From: Natronomonas aquatica
Lineage (GTDB): Archaea > Halobacteriota > Halobacteria > Halobacteriales > Haloarculaceae
Assembly (NCBI RefSeq): GCF_024449025.1
Contig: NZ_JAHLKM010000003.1
Span: forward strand, 121,702 to 185,701
Length of the DNA stretch: 64,000 nt
Reading direction: 5' to 3'
Positions 9,065 to 17,662 of the stretch are shown here, piece by piece. Each line of letters opens with the position of its first letter. The first letter of the stretch is position 1. The translations under genes were made by a program, and so were the position numbers. The notes beneath the pieces were generated by a model. The model worked only from the letters and a program-made list of their open reading frames with translations, was not told the origin of the DNA and ran no database searches.

Positions 9065-10738
9065 TTAATCCCTCCGGGTGACAGTGAACGGGAGCCCCTC
9101 GATGCCGTCACGCTGGAAGTTGGCGATCGCCTCGTTGACCTCGTGGTAGCCGAGGATGTCCTCCTGAATCATCCGCTCGATGATGTCCGCGCGATACTGC
9201 AGATCGTCGTAGATCTTCCGCGTGTCGGGGTATCCGAGCAGTTCCGCGATCTGTTCTTCGAGCACGTAGGAGTTGTTCATCCCCTGGAAGACGATCTCGT
9301 CTTCGACCGGGTCCCAGTAGAACACCTGCCGGGTAACGACCCCGTCCATCTCTTTCGAATACCCCTCGATCTCTTGGACGCTCGTGACTCGTCGGAGCAC
9401 GTCGTCGCCCTGCTTGACCCGGTTCTGGAACAGCGCGACGTCGGCGTTGTCCATGAACGTCTCGGGGACGTTGATCGGCTCGCCGGTAAAGCGCTGGATC
9501 ATCGAGACGATATCGGAGGCGTGGAACGTCAGCATGACCGGATGGCCGGTCTGGGCCGCCTGGAACGCCATCCGCCCTTCCTCGCCGCGGACCTCGCCGA
9601 CGATGATGTACTCCGGCCGGGAGCGCAGCGCCGCCTCGACGAGATTGAACATGTCGACGTCCTCGGTCTCCTCGCCGCCGCCCTCGCGGGTGAGTAGCTG
9701 CTGCCAGGTGTCGTGGGGCGGCAGCACTTCGGCGGTGTCCTCGGCCGTGTAGATCTTCGAGTCCCGGGGGATGAACGCCATGATGGAGTTCAGCGTCGTC
9801 GTCTTGCCCGAGGCCGTCTCCCCGACGACGAACACCGTCCGTTCGTTCTCCAGACAGAGCCACAGATACGCCGCGAGTTCGGGCGAGAGCGTCCCCCACT
9901 TCGTGATCTGGTTGACCGAGAGGGGGACCTCATCGCCCTGTCGGATCGTGAGGCTCGGGCCTTTGACGCTCACGTCGTCGCTGTAGATGACGTTCAGCCG
10001 CGAGCCGTCCGGCAGCGTCGAGTCGACGATCGGGTCCGAATCGGAGAGGGGATCACCGATCCGCTCGCCCATGTTCCGGAGCCAGTTGTCGAACTCCGCC
10101 TCGCTCCCGAAGTCGATCGTCGTCTTCAGCATGCCGTACACCGAGTGATCGACGTAGCACTCGTCGGGGCCGATGACGTGGATGTCCTCGTTGGCCGGGT
10201 CCCGCATGACCGGTTCCAGGGGCCCGAGCCCGACGATGTCGCGGTTGAGCCGATAGCGGATGTTCTCGAAGGTGGTCTGTGAGACCTCCTCGGTGTTCGG
10301 ATCGAGCTTGAACCGGATCCGTTTCAGGAGGTCGTCGGGCTCCTCGCCCTCGATCCGGGTCGCCTCCGAGAGTAGCTCCTCGATGCGGTCGCCGTACTCG
10401 GTTTCGCTTTCCGGGGCCTGTTTGGCGACGCTGCGGCGGAGGAGTTCGTCTTTGATCCCCTCGAAGACATCGGCTTCTTCCTCGGTGAGCGTCGGCTCGA
10501 TCGCGTAGTACTTCATGTCTCGGCCGACGTCCCCGTAGATGTGACAGTAGATCGGCCCTCCGACCGGGTACAGGACGTTCGGGTAGTCCGTCTCGTACTC
10601 GCCGTCGGCCTCCTCGATGAAGAGCGGAAACTCGCCGGTGATCTGTTTGAACTTCTTGAGGTGATCCCGGAGGTGGGGCCGGTTCGCCGCGGCCTGTCGA
10701 AGCTCGTCGGACGGTTTGGCAGTTCCCAGCTCGGTCAT
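9065..10738 (-). CDS. arlI: archaellum motor ATPase ArlI (FlaI)
   Basis: A 557-residue secretion-type (VirB11/GspE) ATPase that powers archaellum assembly and rotation. It shows GLGPLEPVMRDPANEDIHV and SLTIRQ in the N-terminal half. The ATPase core has Walker A GETASGKTT, the Asp box (SKIYTAEDTAEV), Walker B/His-box-like IIVGEVRGEE and AAQTGHPVMLTFHASD. Length is normal for haloarchaeal ArlI. It starts at ATG 10738 two bases after the arlH stop, so H, I and J are tightly co-transcribed. Confidence 0.97.
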   Translation of the reverse strand: MTELGTAKPSDELRQAAANRPHLRDHLKKFKQITGEFPLFIEEADGEYETDYPNVLYPVGGPIYCHIYGDVGRDMKYYAIEPTLTEEEADVFEGIKDELLRRSVAKQAPESETEYGDRIEELLSEATRIEGEEPDDLLKRIRFKLDPNTEEVSQTTFENIRYRLNRDIVGLGPLEPVMRDPANEDIHVIGPDECYVDHSVYGMLKTTIDFGSEAEFDNWLRNMGERIGDPLSDSDPIVDSTLPDGSRLNVIYSDDVSVKGPSLTIRQGDEVPLSVNQITKWGTLSPELAAYLWLCLENERTVFVVGETASGKTTTLNSIMAFIPRDSKIYTAEDTAEVLPPHDTWQQLLTREGGGEETEDVDMFNLVEAALRSRPEYIIVGEVRGEEGRMAFQAAQTGHPVMLTFHASDIVSMIQRFTGEPINVPETFMDNADVALFQNRVKQGDDVLRRVTSVQEIEGYSKEMDGVVTRQVFYWDPVEDEIVFQGMNNSYVLEEQIAELLGYPDTRKIYDDLQYRADIIERMIQEDILGYHEVNEAIANFQRDGIEGLPFTVTRRD

Positions 10739-10740
10739 GA

Positions 10741-11499
10741 TCAGGCGACGCTACGGCTCTCGATCACGATTCCGGTTCCCGACCGGACCGAGTACCCGAT
10801 CGTGTCCCCGACCTGCTCTCCCATCCCGGCGAACCGTTTGACGTTGATCTGTCTGCGGACATCGTTGCCGACCTCGACCATCTCGAGTTCGATGAACACG
10901 TCCGCGATCGCCCTGAACGGCCCGATCGCGTCGCCGTCGACCGTCGAGGGGTCGACCGTCAGCACGACGATCTTCCCTTCGGAGATCATGTCCCTGAAAA
11001 AGGAGATGATCTCGAGGGCGGCCTGCCGTTCCTCGTTCTTCCGGATCAGTGACTCGAAGGTCGGATCGTTCCGGAGGATCGCATCGAACGTGTCGATGAC
11101 GATGACGTCGGCCGTCCACATCACCTCCGCCTCCATCAGCCGGTTGAGCAGATCCATCCGGCTGTCGTCGTCGCTCTCCCCGGAGAGCACGCCGCCGGTA
11201 TCGAGGTCGGCGTGGAGAAACAGGAGCCGCTCGTCGAGCAGGTGATCGACGACGTCGTACGACAGTGAGTTCATCTGATCGAGGAACCCGCCGACGGTCA
11301 GTTCCGTCGAGAGCAGACTCACCGTCGTCTCCTCCTCGCAGAACCCGTATGTCATCCGCTGGGAGATGGCGCTCTTGCCGGCTCCGTAATCGCCCTCCAT
11401 GAGGACGATGCTCCCCCGCGGGATACCGCCGCCGAGTTCCTTGTTCAGCCGATCGTGATCCTCGAGCCCGAGCGAGCGTATATTGCGTGTACTTTGCAT
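10741..11499 (-). CDS. arlH: archaellum RecA-like protein ArlH (FlaH)
   Basis: A 252-residue KaiC/RecA-fold protein. LGGGIPRGSIVLMEGDYGAGKSA holds the Walker A (GDYGAGKS, about residue 36), and VIVIDTFDAIL near 120 the Walker B. ArlH binds ATP and forms a ring under ArlI. The ATG is at 11497-11499, nine bases after the stop of arlCE. In haloarchaeal archaellum operons as I know them, arlF and arlG normally sit immediately upstream of arlH; here nothing fits between arlCE and arlH. Confidence 0.95.
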   Translation of the reverse strand: MQSTRNIRSLGLEDHDRLNKELGGGIPRGSIVLMEGDYGAGKSAISQRMTYGFCEEETTVSLLSTELTVGGFLDQMNSLSYDVVDHLLDERLLFLHADLDTGGVLSGESDDDSRMDLLNRLMEAEVMWTADVIVIDTFDAILRNDPTFESLIRKNEERQAALEIISFFRDMISEGKIVVLTVDPSTVDGDAIGPFRAIADVFIELEMVEVGNDVRRQINVKRFAGMGEQVGDTIGYSVRSGTGIVIESRSVA

Positions 11500-11508
11500 A
11501 GATAGTGA

Positions 11509-13293
11509 TTACTCCGCCCGACCGTTGCTCCAGTTGAACCCGCCTGACTGCCCTTCTTTTCGTTCCATGCCGGTTTCGCCGTCTCGTTTGCTTGCGTTCC
11601 GCCCGTCCGGGCACTCCCGTCCCCCGTCCGGTTCGATTCCCCGTTCGGATCCGGGTTCACGACCCGGTCTCCCCTGGGCCCGGTTCCGGGCCCGGCTGAT
11701 GCCGTTGTCTGCGACGACCCCATCCACGCCGGGGGCCGTTCTGGACCGCTCGGGGCCCGGGGCGCCGCCGAACGACACCATCTCCATGTCCGGGTTCACG
11801 ATCCGGCTGATGAACCGGAGGCTGGTATTGTGATGGGGGACGCCCAACGAGGACCGCGGCTCCGGGTCGTCCGCGACCTCCCCGCCGAACCCGTTGAGGA
11901 ACGTCTGCAACGTTTCGGCGGCCGGCTCGTCGACCCATCCGATCGCCTCGTAGTAGGCGATCGTTCGGGCGGCCCCGTCGATCCCCGCCTCCTCGACGAG
12001 GAACTCGAGCCAGTCCATGACGACGATGTCGGCGACGTAGCCCGAGGGCAGCGTCTCGAGGTACGGCTTGTCGCCGGAGACCGGGGGCTCCGCTCCGCCT
12101 TCGGCTCCCGTTTCGTCGCCCGCCCCGCTTTCGGGGTCGGCGGTCTGCTCGACGATCGTGTCCCCGTCGTCGGCTCCGGTGTCTTGCTCCTCCTCGGGAT
12201 CGGCTCCCTCGAGACCGCCGAGGGTGTCGTCTTCCGGCTCCGGGTCGTCAGTTCCGTCCTCGAGTTCTTCCGTGATGTCCGGTTCGTCCATCGACGGCCC
12301 GTCGGCGTCACCGTCGGCGTCATCCTCGTCGAACCCACTCTCCTCCTCGTCGGCCTCGCTCCCGTCGGCATCGTCGTCCCAGTCGGCCTCGCCGGACTCG
12401 TATTCGGCTTTGAGTTCCTCGAACGATTTCCCGCCGCCGTCGCCGCCGTCGCCGCCGTCGCCGTCGTCGAGATCGTCGAAGCCGCCGCTTTCGTCCTCGA
12501 AGCCGTCGAGGCCGTCACCCTCCTGGAAGCCGTCGTCTCCCGCTTCGTCCTCGAAGTCCCCGAAGTCGTCGCCGCCGTCCTCATCGAAGTCGTCGAAGTC
12601 CTCGAAGTCGTCGTCGAGACTGTCCTCCTCCGTTTCGTCCTCGAAGTCCTCGAAGCCGTCGTCACCACCCTCATCGAAGTCGTCGTCGAAGAACTCCTCG
12701 GCGTCGGCGTCCGCGATCGACTCGTCGACGCCGGATTGTTCCGGTTCGTCGTCGTCGTCACCGCCGAACAGGCTCATCGAGCCCCCGCCTCCGCCCGCTC
12801 CGCCGCCCCCGCCGCCGAAGGCGTTTCCCATCTCGTTTTCGTCCACGAACGGGTTCACGCCGCGGGTGACCATCTCGTAGACTTCCAGAAGCTTCCGGAC
12901 GTTCTCCTCGACTTCCTCGACTGATCCACTGATCTGCTCGTTTTCGCTTTTTACCGTGTTGACCGTCGACGAGAGCGAGGCGACCTCGTTTTCGAGCTCC
13001 TCGATGCGGTTGTCCATCTCGGCCGAGGTCGTCCCTCCCTCGTCCATGTCGTCGAACGCCATCTCGTCGCCGCCCATCAGGTCGTCGCCGCCGCCCATCA
13101 GGTCGTCGCCGCCGCCCATCGAATCGTCCTCCACCGGATCGCCGCCGCCCATCAGGTCGTCGCCGCCCATCGAGTCACCGTCCATCGAGTCGCCGCCCTC
13201 CGTTCCGTCGAAGAGCCCGCCGCCCATATCGTCGTCTGCGGAACTCTCTCCCGGGTCGTCTTCGTCGTCTCCGCCGAGCAGATTGTCGATCAT
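11509..13293 (-). CDS. arlCE: archaellum protein ArlCE (fused FlaC/FlaD-E) with acidic linker and atypical tail
   Basis: A 594-residue fusion. Residues 1-75 are a low-complexity Met/Gly/Asp repeat (MGGGDDLMGG several times). Residues about 85-150 contain a coiled coil (NRIEELENEVASLSSTVNTV) and the ArlC-type VRKLLEVYEMVTRGVNPFVDE. A Gly-rich hinge and about 220 residues of Asp/Glu/Gly-rich linker follow. The FlaD/E domain is KPYLETLPSGYVADIVVMDW to SLGVPHHNTSLRFISRIV. The last 85 residues are an unexpected hydrophilic Arg/Gly/Glu tail rather than a normal end. The ATG is at 13293. ArlCE links chemotaxis adaptors to the motor. Confidence 0.9.
   Translation of the reverse strand: MIDNLLGGDDEDDPGESSADDDMGGGLFDGTEGGDSMDGDSMGGDDLMGGGDPVEDDSMGGGDDLMGGGDDLMGGDEMAFDDMDEGGTTSAEMDNRIEELENEVASLSSTVNTVKSENEQISGSVEEVEENVRKLLEVYEMVTRGVNPFVDENEMGNAFGGGGGGAGGGGGSMSLFGGDDDDEPEQSGVDESIADADAEEFFDDDFDEGGDDGFEDFEDETEEDSLDDDFEDFDDFDEDGGDDFGDFEDEAGDDGFQEGDGLDGFEDESGGFDDLDDGDGGDGGDGGGKSFEELKAEYESGEADWDDDADGSEADEEESGFDEDDADGDADGPSMDEPDITEELEDGTDDPEPEDDTLGGLEGADPEEEQDTGADDGDTIVEQTADPESGAGDETGAEGGAEPPVSGDKPYLETLPSGYVADIVVMDWLEFLVEEAGIDGAARTIAYYEAIGWVDEPAAETLQTFLNGFGGEVADDPEPRSSLGVPHHNTSLRFISRIVNPDMEMVSFGGAPGPERSRTAPGVDGVVADNGISRARNRAQGRPGREPGSERGIEPDGGRECPDGRNASKRDGETGMERKEGQSGGFNWSNGRAE
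13063..13200. repeat. in-frame 21-bp tandem repeat inside arlCE
   Basis: Two exact 20-bp units (GTCGTCGCCGCCGCCCATCA, 13081-13100 and 13102-13121) and several shorter derivatives run through 13063-13200. They encode the MGGGDDLMGG-like N-terminal repeats of ArlCE on the minus strand. Unit length is a multiple of three, so copy-number change would keep the reading frame. Such tracts can expand and contract by slippage. Confidence 0.8.
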
Positions 13294-13593
13294 GGTGTAT
13301 TTCTCGTGTTGTGTGTCGGTCCCGTCGTCTCACCTTCGCGGTCGACCCCGGATGCTACGGCGGGTGAGCGGGCACCGTCCGCGTTGAGTCACGGTAGGTA
13401 CAGATTCACTAATTAAGTTTGGGGGCTTTCACCGTTCGTGTTGACCGTGGATCTGCCCGGAAATCACGACGCATGCGCCGGAATCTATCGTTCCATAAAC
13501 ACCGATCGTTCGTCGGGGTCTCACCCGCGTTTATATATGCGGACGATCGGATCCCCGCCCGCCTGGCCCCGGAGCGAAACGCGACGGGGGCGG
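13294..13593. other. 300-bp upstream region of the archaellum operon, no gene seen
   Basis: No convincing coding frame. On the minus strand, AT-rich boxes at about 13413-13420 (CTTAATTA) and 13529-13538 (ATATATAAAC) are candidate TATA elements for transcription into arlCE. The nearer would give a leader of roughly 90-95 nt. Which is used cannot be decided from sequence. Confidence 0.4.
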
Positions 13594-13824
13594 TCAGTGC
13601 CGGAACACGTAGATCCAATCGGAGTCCCGGACGAGACAGAACCGCGAGCCGTCGTTTTCCGGAAACGACGTCGCGGGACGGCGGGTCACGAACAGCCGGT
13701 CGAACGGCGTCTCGCAGGCCGGACAGGAGACCCCGTCTCTGTTTTCGAACAGCTTCGTGTCGCCGTCGTCGGTGAGCTGTTTGAGACGGTGTCGTACCTC
13801 GTGAACGTCGAACGAGACCGTCAC
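13594..13824 (-). CDS. small flagella-cluster protein with CPxC motif
   Basis: A 76-residue protein starting at GTG 13822-13824 (MTVSFDVHEVRHRLKQLTDDG). It has CPACETPFDRLFVT near residue 34, a lone zinc-knuckle half, and ends FCLVRDSDWIYVFRH. Short proteins of this appearance are commonly found beside haloarchaeal archaellum operons and labelled flagella cluster protein; the function is unknown. Its start overlaps the stop of the upstream membrane protein (GTGA, 13821-13824), so the two are translationally coupled. They are separated from arlCE by a 300-bp regulatory gap. Confidence 0.7.
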   Translation of the reverse strand: MTVSFDVHEVRHRLKQLTDDGDTKLFENRDGVSCPACETPFDRLFVTRRPATSFPENDGSRFCLVRDSDWIYVFRH

Positions 13825-14684
13825 TCGCGATCACCTTGGTCGGCATCCGCCTGCCGTTCGTCCTGTCCCCACGCCGTGTCCGCGAGTACGACCGCCTCCG
13901 TCGGCGGACGCGTCCGGTACGTCAGCAACCAGCCGATGGCCCCGACCGCCCACACGAAAAGCGACAGTCCGGCGAAGAGACCCCTCGCGATCGCGCCCGC
14001 GATCACGTGGACGCGGGCTGCACCGCCGACGAGCGTCCCGAGGAAGACCCCGACGACGAAGGGCCACCACAGCGAGTCGACCGCCGGCCGAACCAGGAGC
14101 ACGACGGCCGTGATAACGACCGGAAACGTCACCAGGGCGGTCCGGAATCGCGTTCTGAACGGGCGGCTCCCGGGCCGGGGGAACAGCACGATCCCGGCCG
14201 AAAGGACCGTCACCGCGGCCGCCGTCCCCGCCCACAGGACTGCCTGCGGCTCGCCGGCGAGGACGGGCGCGTACAGCTCCGTCACCGTCGTGGTACTCGA
14301 GACGGGTTCCCGGGCGAGCATCCAGACGAAATAGAACGCTGTGAGCCACACGAGGACGACGACGTCGAGCAGCGACTCGACGGTCAGACCCCCGAGGCCG
14401 ACCTCGAGGATCCGGTGGGCAAGCGCGAGCGCCGACAGGAGCGCGTAGGTGGTGAAAAGAACCGTGAGCCAGTCGCCGCTCACGATGACGTCGCCGTGCC
14501 GCCCGAGCGCGACCCCGACCATGTAGTACCCGAGCCACACGTACGGGACCGCGACCAGAAGCGTCGCGGTACTCCGTCCGGGTGCGGAGACGAGTGCTGA
14601 CAGGAGCCCTCGGCCGACACGCCGGGCCGACGGTAGCCGCCGGTCTCCCGTCGGCCCCTCGTCGGTCGCCGATCCCGTCGCCAT
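13821..14684 (-). CDS. polytopic membrane protein of the archaellum neighbourhood, unknown function
   Basis: About 287 residues from ATG 14682-14684 (MATGSATDEGPTG). There are seven or so hydrophobic segments, for example LLVAVPYVWLGYYMVGVAL, VLFTTYALLSALALAHRIL, LDVVVLVWLTAFYFVWML, VLWAGTAAAVTVLSAGIVLF, FPVVITAVVLLV and GLSLFVWAVGAIGWLL. The C-terminus is short and acidic. A longer frame starts at 14711, but a TATA-like TTTGAAAC at about 14703-14710 lies 20-25 nt before ATG 14684, as expected of a leaderless transcript, so the shorter form is chosen. No recognised family. Confidence 0.65.
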   Translation of the reverse strand: MATGSATDEGPTGDRRLPSARRVGRGLLSALVSAPGRSTATLLVAVPYVWLGYYMVGVALGRHGDVIVSGDWLTVLFTTYALLSALALAHRILEVGLGGLTVESLLDVVVLVWLTAFYFVWMLAREPVSSTTTVTELYAPVLAGEPQAVLWAGTAAAVTVLSAGIVLFPRPGSRPFRTRFRTALVTFPVVITAVVLLVRPAVDSLWWPFVVGVFLGTLVGGAARVHVIAGAIARGLFAGLSLFVWAVGAIGWLLTYRTRPPTEAVVLADTAWGQDERQADADQGDRE

Positions 14685-14794
14685 ACGGGACGGTACCCGG
14701 TACTGTTTCAAAGGGGTTCGGATCGTTTCGGGCGCGAAAACGGCCGGGACAGAGAATGACTGAAGGGCGGTAGTTCCCGCTTCTGCCCGGCGTC

Positions 14795-15334
14795 TCAGTC
14801 CTTCCGTTTGACGACGTCACCGAGCGTCGTCCCGCCGGTCGCGGAACCGCCGGACCACTCGCTGTCCTCGCCGGACCCGCCCATCGAGAGATCGATACCC
14901 AGCGCCCGTTCGAGCTTGCGTTGCATACTGTCGCTGGGGAGTACCTCGCCGCGTTCGAGCTTCCGGATGAGGCTGGCCTTCTCGTTGAGCTGGTTCGCCA
15001 GTTCCTCCTGTGTCAGGTCATCGGCCTCGCGGGCGGTCCGGATGCGTTCGTCGTAGTCCTGAACGACCTCGTCCATCTCGTCGAACATGTCCCGGCGGCT
15101 CCCGCCGCCACCGCCGCCCCCCGAGGTGCCGCCCGAGGAACTCGACGTCGAGCCCGAAGACGAGGCGGATCCCGAAGACGACGTCGAGTACTTCGTCGAC
15201 GTCGAGGCGGTCTCCTCGGTCTTGACTTCCGTCCCGAAGTCGGCGCAATCGTCACACACCTCGAGTTCGGCCCCCTCGATCTTGACCGTCTTCGGCGACC
15301 CTGTCTCGGTGCCGCACATCTCACACTGGACCAT
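14795..15334 (-). CDS. multiprotein bridging factor-type (MBF1) transcription factor
   Basis: A 179-residue protein with an N-terminal zinc ribbon (MVQCEMCGTETGS and LEVCDDCADFG: two CxxC pairs). A Ser/Gly-rich linker follows near residues 45-75. The cro/C1-type HTH at about 90-150 reads IRTAREADDLTQEELANQLNEKASLIRKLERGEVLPS. This zinc-ribbon plus HTH order is the archaeal MBF1 architecture. It is a cytoplasmic DNA-associated regulator, usually single copy. It is monocistronic, 43 bp after the start-proximal end of no other gene. Confidence 0.92.
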   Translation of the reverse strand: MVQCEMCGTETGSPKTVKIEGAELEVCDDCADFGTEVKTEETASTSTKYSTSSSGSASSSGSTSSSSGGTSGGGGGGGSRRDMFDEMDEVVQDYDERIRTAREADDLTQEELANQLNEKASLIRKLERGEVLPSDSMQRKLERALGIDLSMGGSGEDSEWSGGSATGGTTLGDVVKRKD

Positions 15335-15377
15335 ACCGTCACTTACCGCGTCGGCACAAAAGGGTTTTCCGCCCGGC

Positions 15378-16007
15378 TCACGGTAGCGCCAGCGTCGAGT
15401 AGTAGAACCGCTGGAGCGCGGTCAGGTGTCCGACGGCCGCGAGGAAGACGAGCAGCCAGCCCGCGAGCGTCAGCCCCCAGATCGGCGCGGTGTAGACGGC
15501 GCCGACAGCGGTGACCACCCCGATGATCGCGAGCCGGTCGGCCCGGCCGACCAGCCCGCCGTAGACCCGATCGAGGCCGACCGCCTGCGCCTGCGTGCCG
15601 AGATACGAGGTCATCAACACACCGGTTACCGCCAGAAAGCCGATCAGATATGCCCCTGTACCGGCCGCGAGGCCGGCGACGATGACGATATCGGCGTACC
15701 GATCGAGGACGTGATCCAGCAGGTCGCCGGCCTTCGAGGCGCTGTCCTGCCGGCGGGCCAAAGCGCCGTCGAGGAGGTCCATCCACCCGTTGCACAGCAC
15801 GAACAACGCCCCTAAGAGATACAGCCCCGGCGTCGATCCCACGCCGTCGATCTCGACGCCGGCGAGCGTGTAAGCGACGCCGGCGAGGGTGGCGAACCCG
15901 AACGCGATCACGCTGACGCCGTCCGGCGTCAGGCCGACCCGGTCGGCGGCGTCGACGAAGGGTCCGAGCAGCCGTTCGGCCAGCGGTCTGAGTCGATCCA
16001 GCGTCAT
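15378..16007 (-). CDS. CDP-alcohol phosphatidyltransferase (archaetidylinositol-phosphate-synthase-like)
   Basis: A 209-residue integral membrane enzyme. The CDP-alcohol signature, normally DGx2ARx8Gx3Dx3D, is seen as LDGALARRQDSASKAGDLLDHVLDRYAD near residues 82-105, with all acidic residues present. About five hydrophobic helices surround it. The family attaches polar heads to CDP-activated lipid; in archaea the inositol-phosphate version is common, but head-group specificity is inferred, not shown. Its ATG overlaps the stop of the adenylate-kinase-like gene (ATGA, 16004-16007). Confidence 0.85.
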   Translation of the reverse strand: MTLDRLRPLAERLLGPFVDAADRVGLTPDGVSVIAFGFATLAGVAYTLAGVEIDGVGSTPGLYLLGALFVLCNGWMDLLDGALARRQDSASKAGDLLDHVLDRYADIVIVAGLAAGTGAYLIGFLAVTGVLMTSYLGTQAQAVGLDRVYGGLVGRADRLAIIGVVTAVGAVYTAPIWGLTLAGWLLVFLAAVGHLTALQRFYYSTLALP

Positions 16008-16510
16008 AGATACCCCGTAAAATCGACCGTCCCGGCCGACGGCGATCGGTCGCCCTCGATGACGGCTTCGATCGCGTCGGCGGTCGCCCCCGGGTCGCTG
16101 TCGGTCGTCTCGATCTCGTAGACGGATTCGAGCCCGTGGCGGTCGACAGCCTCCGAGAGGATCACGTCGAGCGCCTCCGCCTCGGCGTTCTCGTCGGCTT
16201 TCCGCTCGGGCTCGCCGCGGTCGAGCAGCCGGCGTTTCAGTTCGTCGGGGTGACAGCGCAACACGACGACCCGATCCACTGTGAGGTGATGTGCCACGTG
16301 TGATTCGACGAGGAGCTTGTCACGACCGGCGAGCCGGGCCGCGACGGCGTCAACGTCGACGACGAGGCTGTCCCGGTCTTCGTCGGTGCCGCTCGTCAGT
16401 CCCTCGGTCCGGACGAGTTCACCGAGATGAATTACCTCGAGATCCGTTCCGAGAAGCTCCGTAGCGGTCGTCTTCCCCGTACCCGGCGTACCGGTGACGG
16501 CGACTCTCAT
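16004..16510 (-). CDS. adenylate kinase AK6/Fap7-like NTPase
   Basis: A 168-residue P-loop protein, MRVAVTGTPGTGKTTATELLG, with Walker A GTPGTGKT at residue 7. It also has VDVDAVAARLAGRDKLLVESHVAHHL and VVVLRCHPDELKRRLLDRGE, all typical of the AK6/Fap7 family. That family has adenylate kinase activity and helps 30S ribosome maturation. The start at 16510 overlaps the hisC stop as ATGA (16507-16510); a longer frame to 16579 exists but is an antisense-like extension inside hisC. It is the middle gene of a three-gene coupled operon. Confidence 0.9.
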   Translation of the reverse strand: MRVAVTGTPGTGKTTATELLGTDLEVIHLGELVRTEGLTSGTDEDRDSLVVDVDAVAARLAGRDKLLVESHVAHHLTVDRVVVLRCHPDELKRRLLDRGEPERKADENAEAEALDVILSEAVDRHGLESVYEIETTDSDPGATADAIEAVIEGDRSPSAGTVDFTGYL

Positions 16511-17574
16511 AGGAGCTCGTTGAGGACCGCGACGGCGCGTTTCGTTTCCTCGCGCGTGCCACAGGTGATCCGGACACACTCCGGCAGACCGAACGACGTG
16601 GTGTCCCGGACGATGACACCTTCCCGCTGGGCCCGCTCCGTCACCTCGCTTCCGTCGCCGACCTCACAGAGGACGAAGTTGCCGGCGCTCTCCCACGTCT
16701 GACACGCGAGGTTCCCGTGGATGTACTCTCTGCCCCACCTCACGGCGTCGACCGTCTTCTCGACGTGGTCTCTGTCCTCGAGCGCCGCGAGCCCGGCCCG
16801 GCAGGCGATCTCCGAGGCGGCGAAGGGCGTGTTCACCCGGGCGTAGGCCTCGGCCCACGTTTCGGGGACGACAGCGTATCCGAGCCGGATTCCGGCCAGC
16901 CCGTAGGCCTTCGAGAACGTCCGAATCACCGCCACGTCGTCGCGTTCCTCGACCAGCGGAACGACGGACGGAGTGTCGGAGAACTCGCCGTAGGCCTCGT
17001 CGACGATCACCAGCGTCTCCTTGTCGGTCCCTTCGGCGACGGCTTCGATCCCGGCCGGCGAGAGCTCGCTTCCGGTCGGGTTGTGCGGCGTCGTGAGGTA
17101 GATGACCCGCTCGCCGTCGTAGTGTTCCAGAACGGTTCCGGCTGACTGGGTGAAGCCGTCGGCCTTCCTGATGGGGTACTCGTTCACCGAGCCGTGGTGA
17201 TACCGGGCGCTCATCGCGTAGTAGGCGAACCCCGGCGCGGGGACGAGAACTTCCTCGCCGGGCCGTAACATCGCCCTGGCGAGGTAATCGAGCGCGCCGT
17301 CGCCGCCGTTGGCGAGCCACACCTGCCCCGACCCGACGTCCCAGCGGTCGGCGAGTGCGTCCCTGAGATCGACCGCCGAGGACTTCGGATAGCTGTGTAC
17401 CGTCGGCGCGTACGCTTCGATCGCCGCGACCGCCTTCGGAGACGGGCCGAAGGCGTTCTCGTTGGAGGAGAGTTTCACGAGTTCGTCCGCCTCGAGCCCC
17501 AGATCGCGAGCGACCTCCTCGATCCCTCGCCCGGCTTCGTAGGCGACGTGGTCCGACAGGTCCCGTGGTTGCAT
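16507..17574 (-). CDS. hisC: histidinol-phosphate aminotransferase
   Basis: A 355-residue PLP fold-type I aminotransferase. It shows LSSNENAFGPSPKA near residue 35, LANGGDGALDYLARAML near 85, TTPHNPTGSELS near 160, VIVDEAYGEFSD near 188 and the PLP lysine in TFSKAYGLAGIRLGYAV near 216. It converts imidazole-acetol phosphate to histidinol phosphate. The ATG at 17572-17574 is chosen because a CCTTAAGA TATA-like box lies about 27 nt upstream on the minus strand, suggesting a leaderless mRNA. The longer frame to 17613 would begin upstream of that mRNA. Confidence 0.95.
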   Translation of the reverse strand: MQPRDLSDHVAYEAGRGIEEVARDLGLEADELVKLSSNENAFGPSPKAVAAIEAYAPTVHSYPKSSAVDLRDALADRWDVGSGQVWLANGGDGALDYLARAMLRPGEEVLVPAPGFAYYAMSARYHHGSVNEYPIRKADGFTQSAGTVLEHYDGERVIYLTTPHNPTGSELSPAGIEAVAEGTDKETLVIVDEAYGEFSDTPSVVPLVEERDDVAVIRTFSKAYGLAGIRLGYAVVPETWAEAYARVNTPFAASEIACRAGLAALEDRDHVEKTVDAVRWGREYIHGNLACQTWESAGNFVLCEVGDGSEVTERAQREGVIVRDTTSFGLPECVRITCGTREETKRAVAVLNELL

Positions 17575-17662
17575 ACCCGAAATAAACGTGCCGCGGGTCT
17601 TAAGGGTGCCCAACGGTTCCGCCAGTGCTAACGTTTATCGGGTTTCGAGGCAACCGTGGGGT

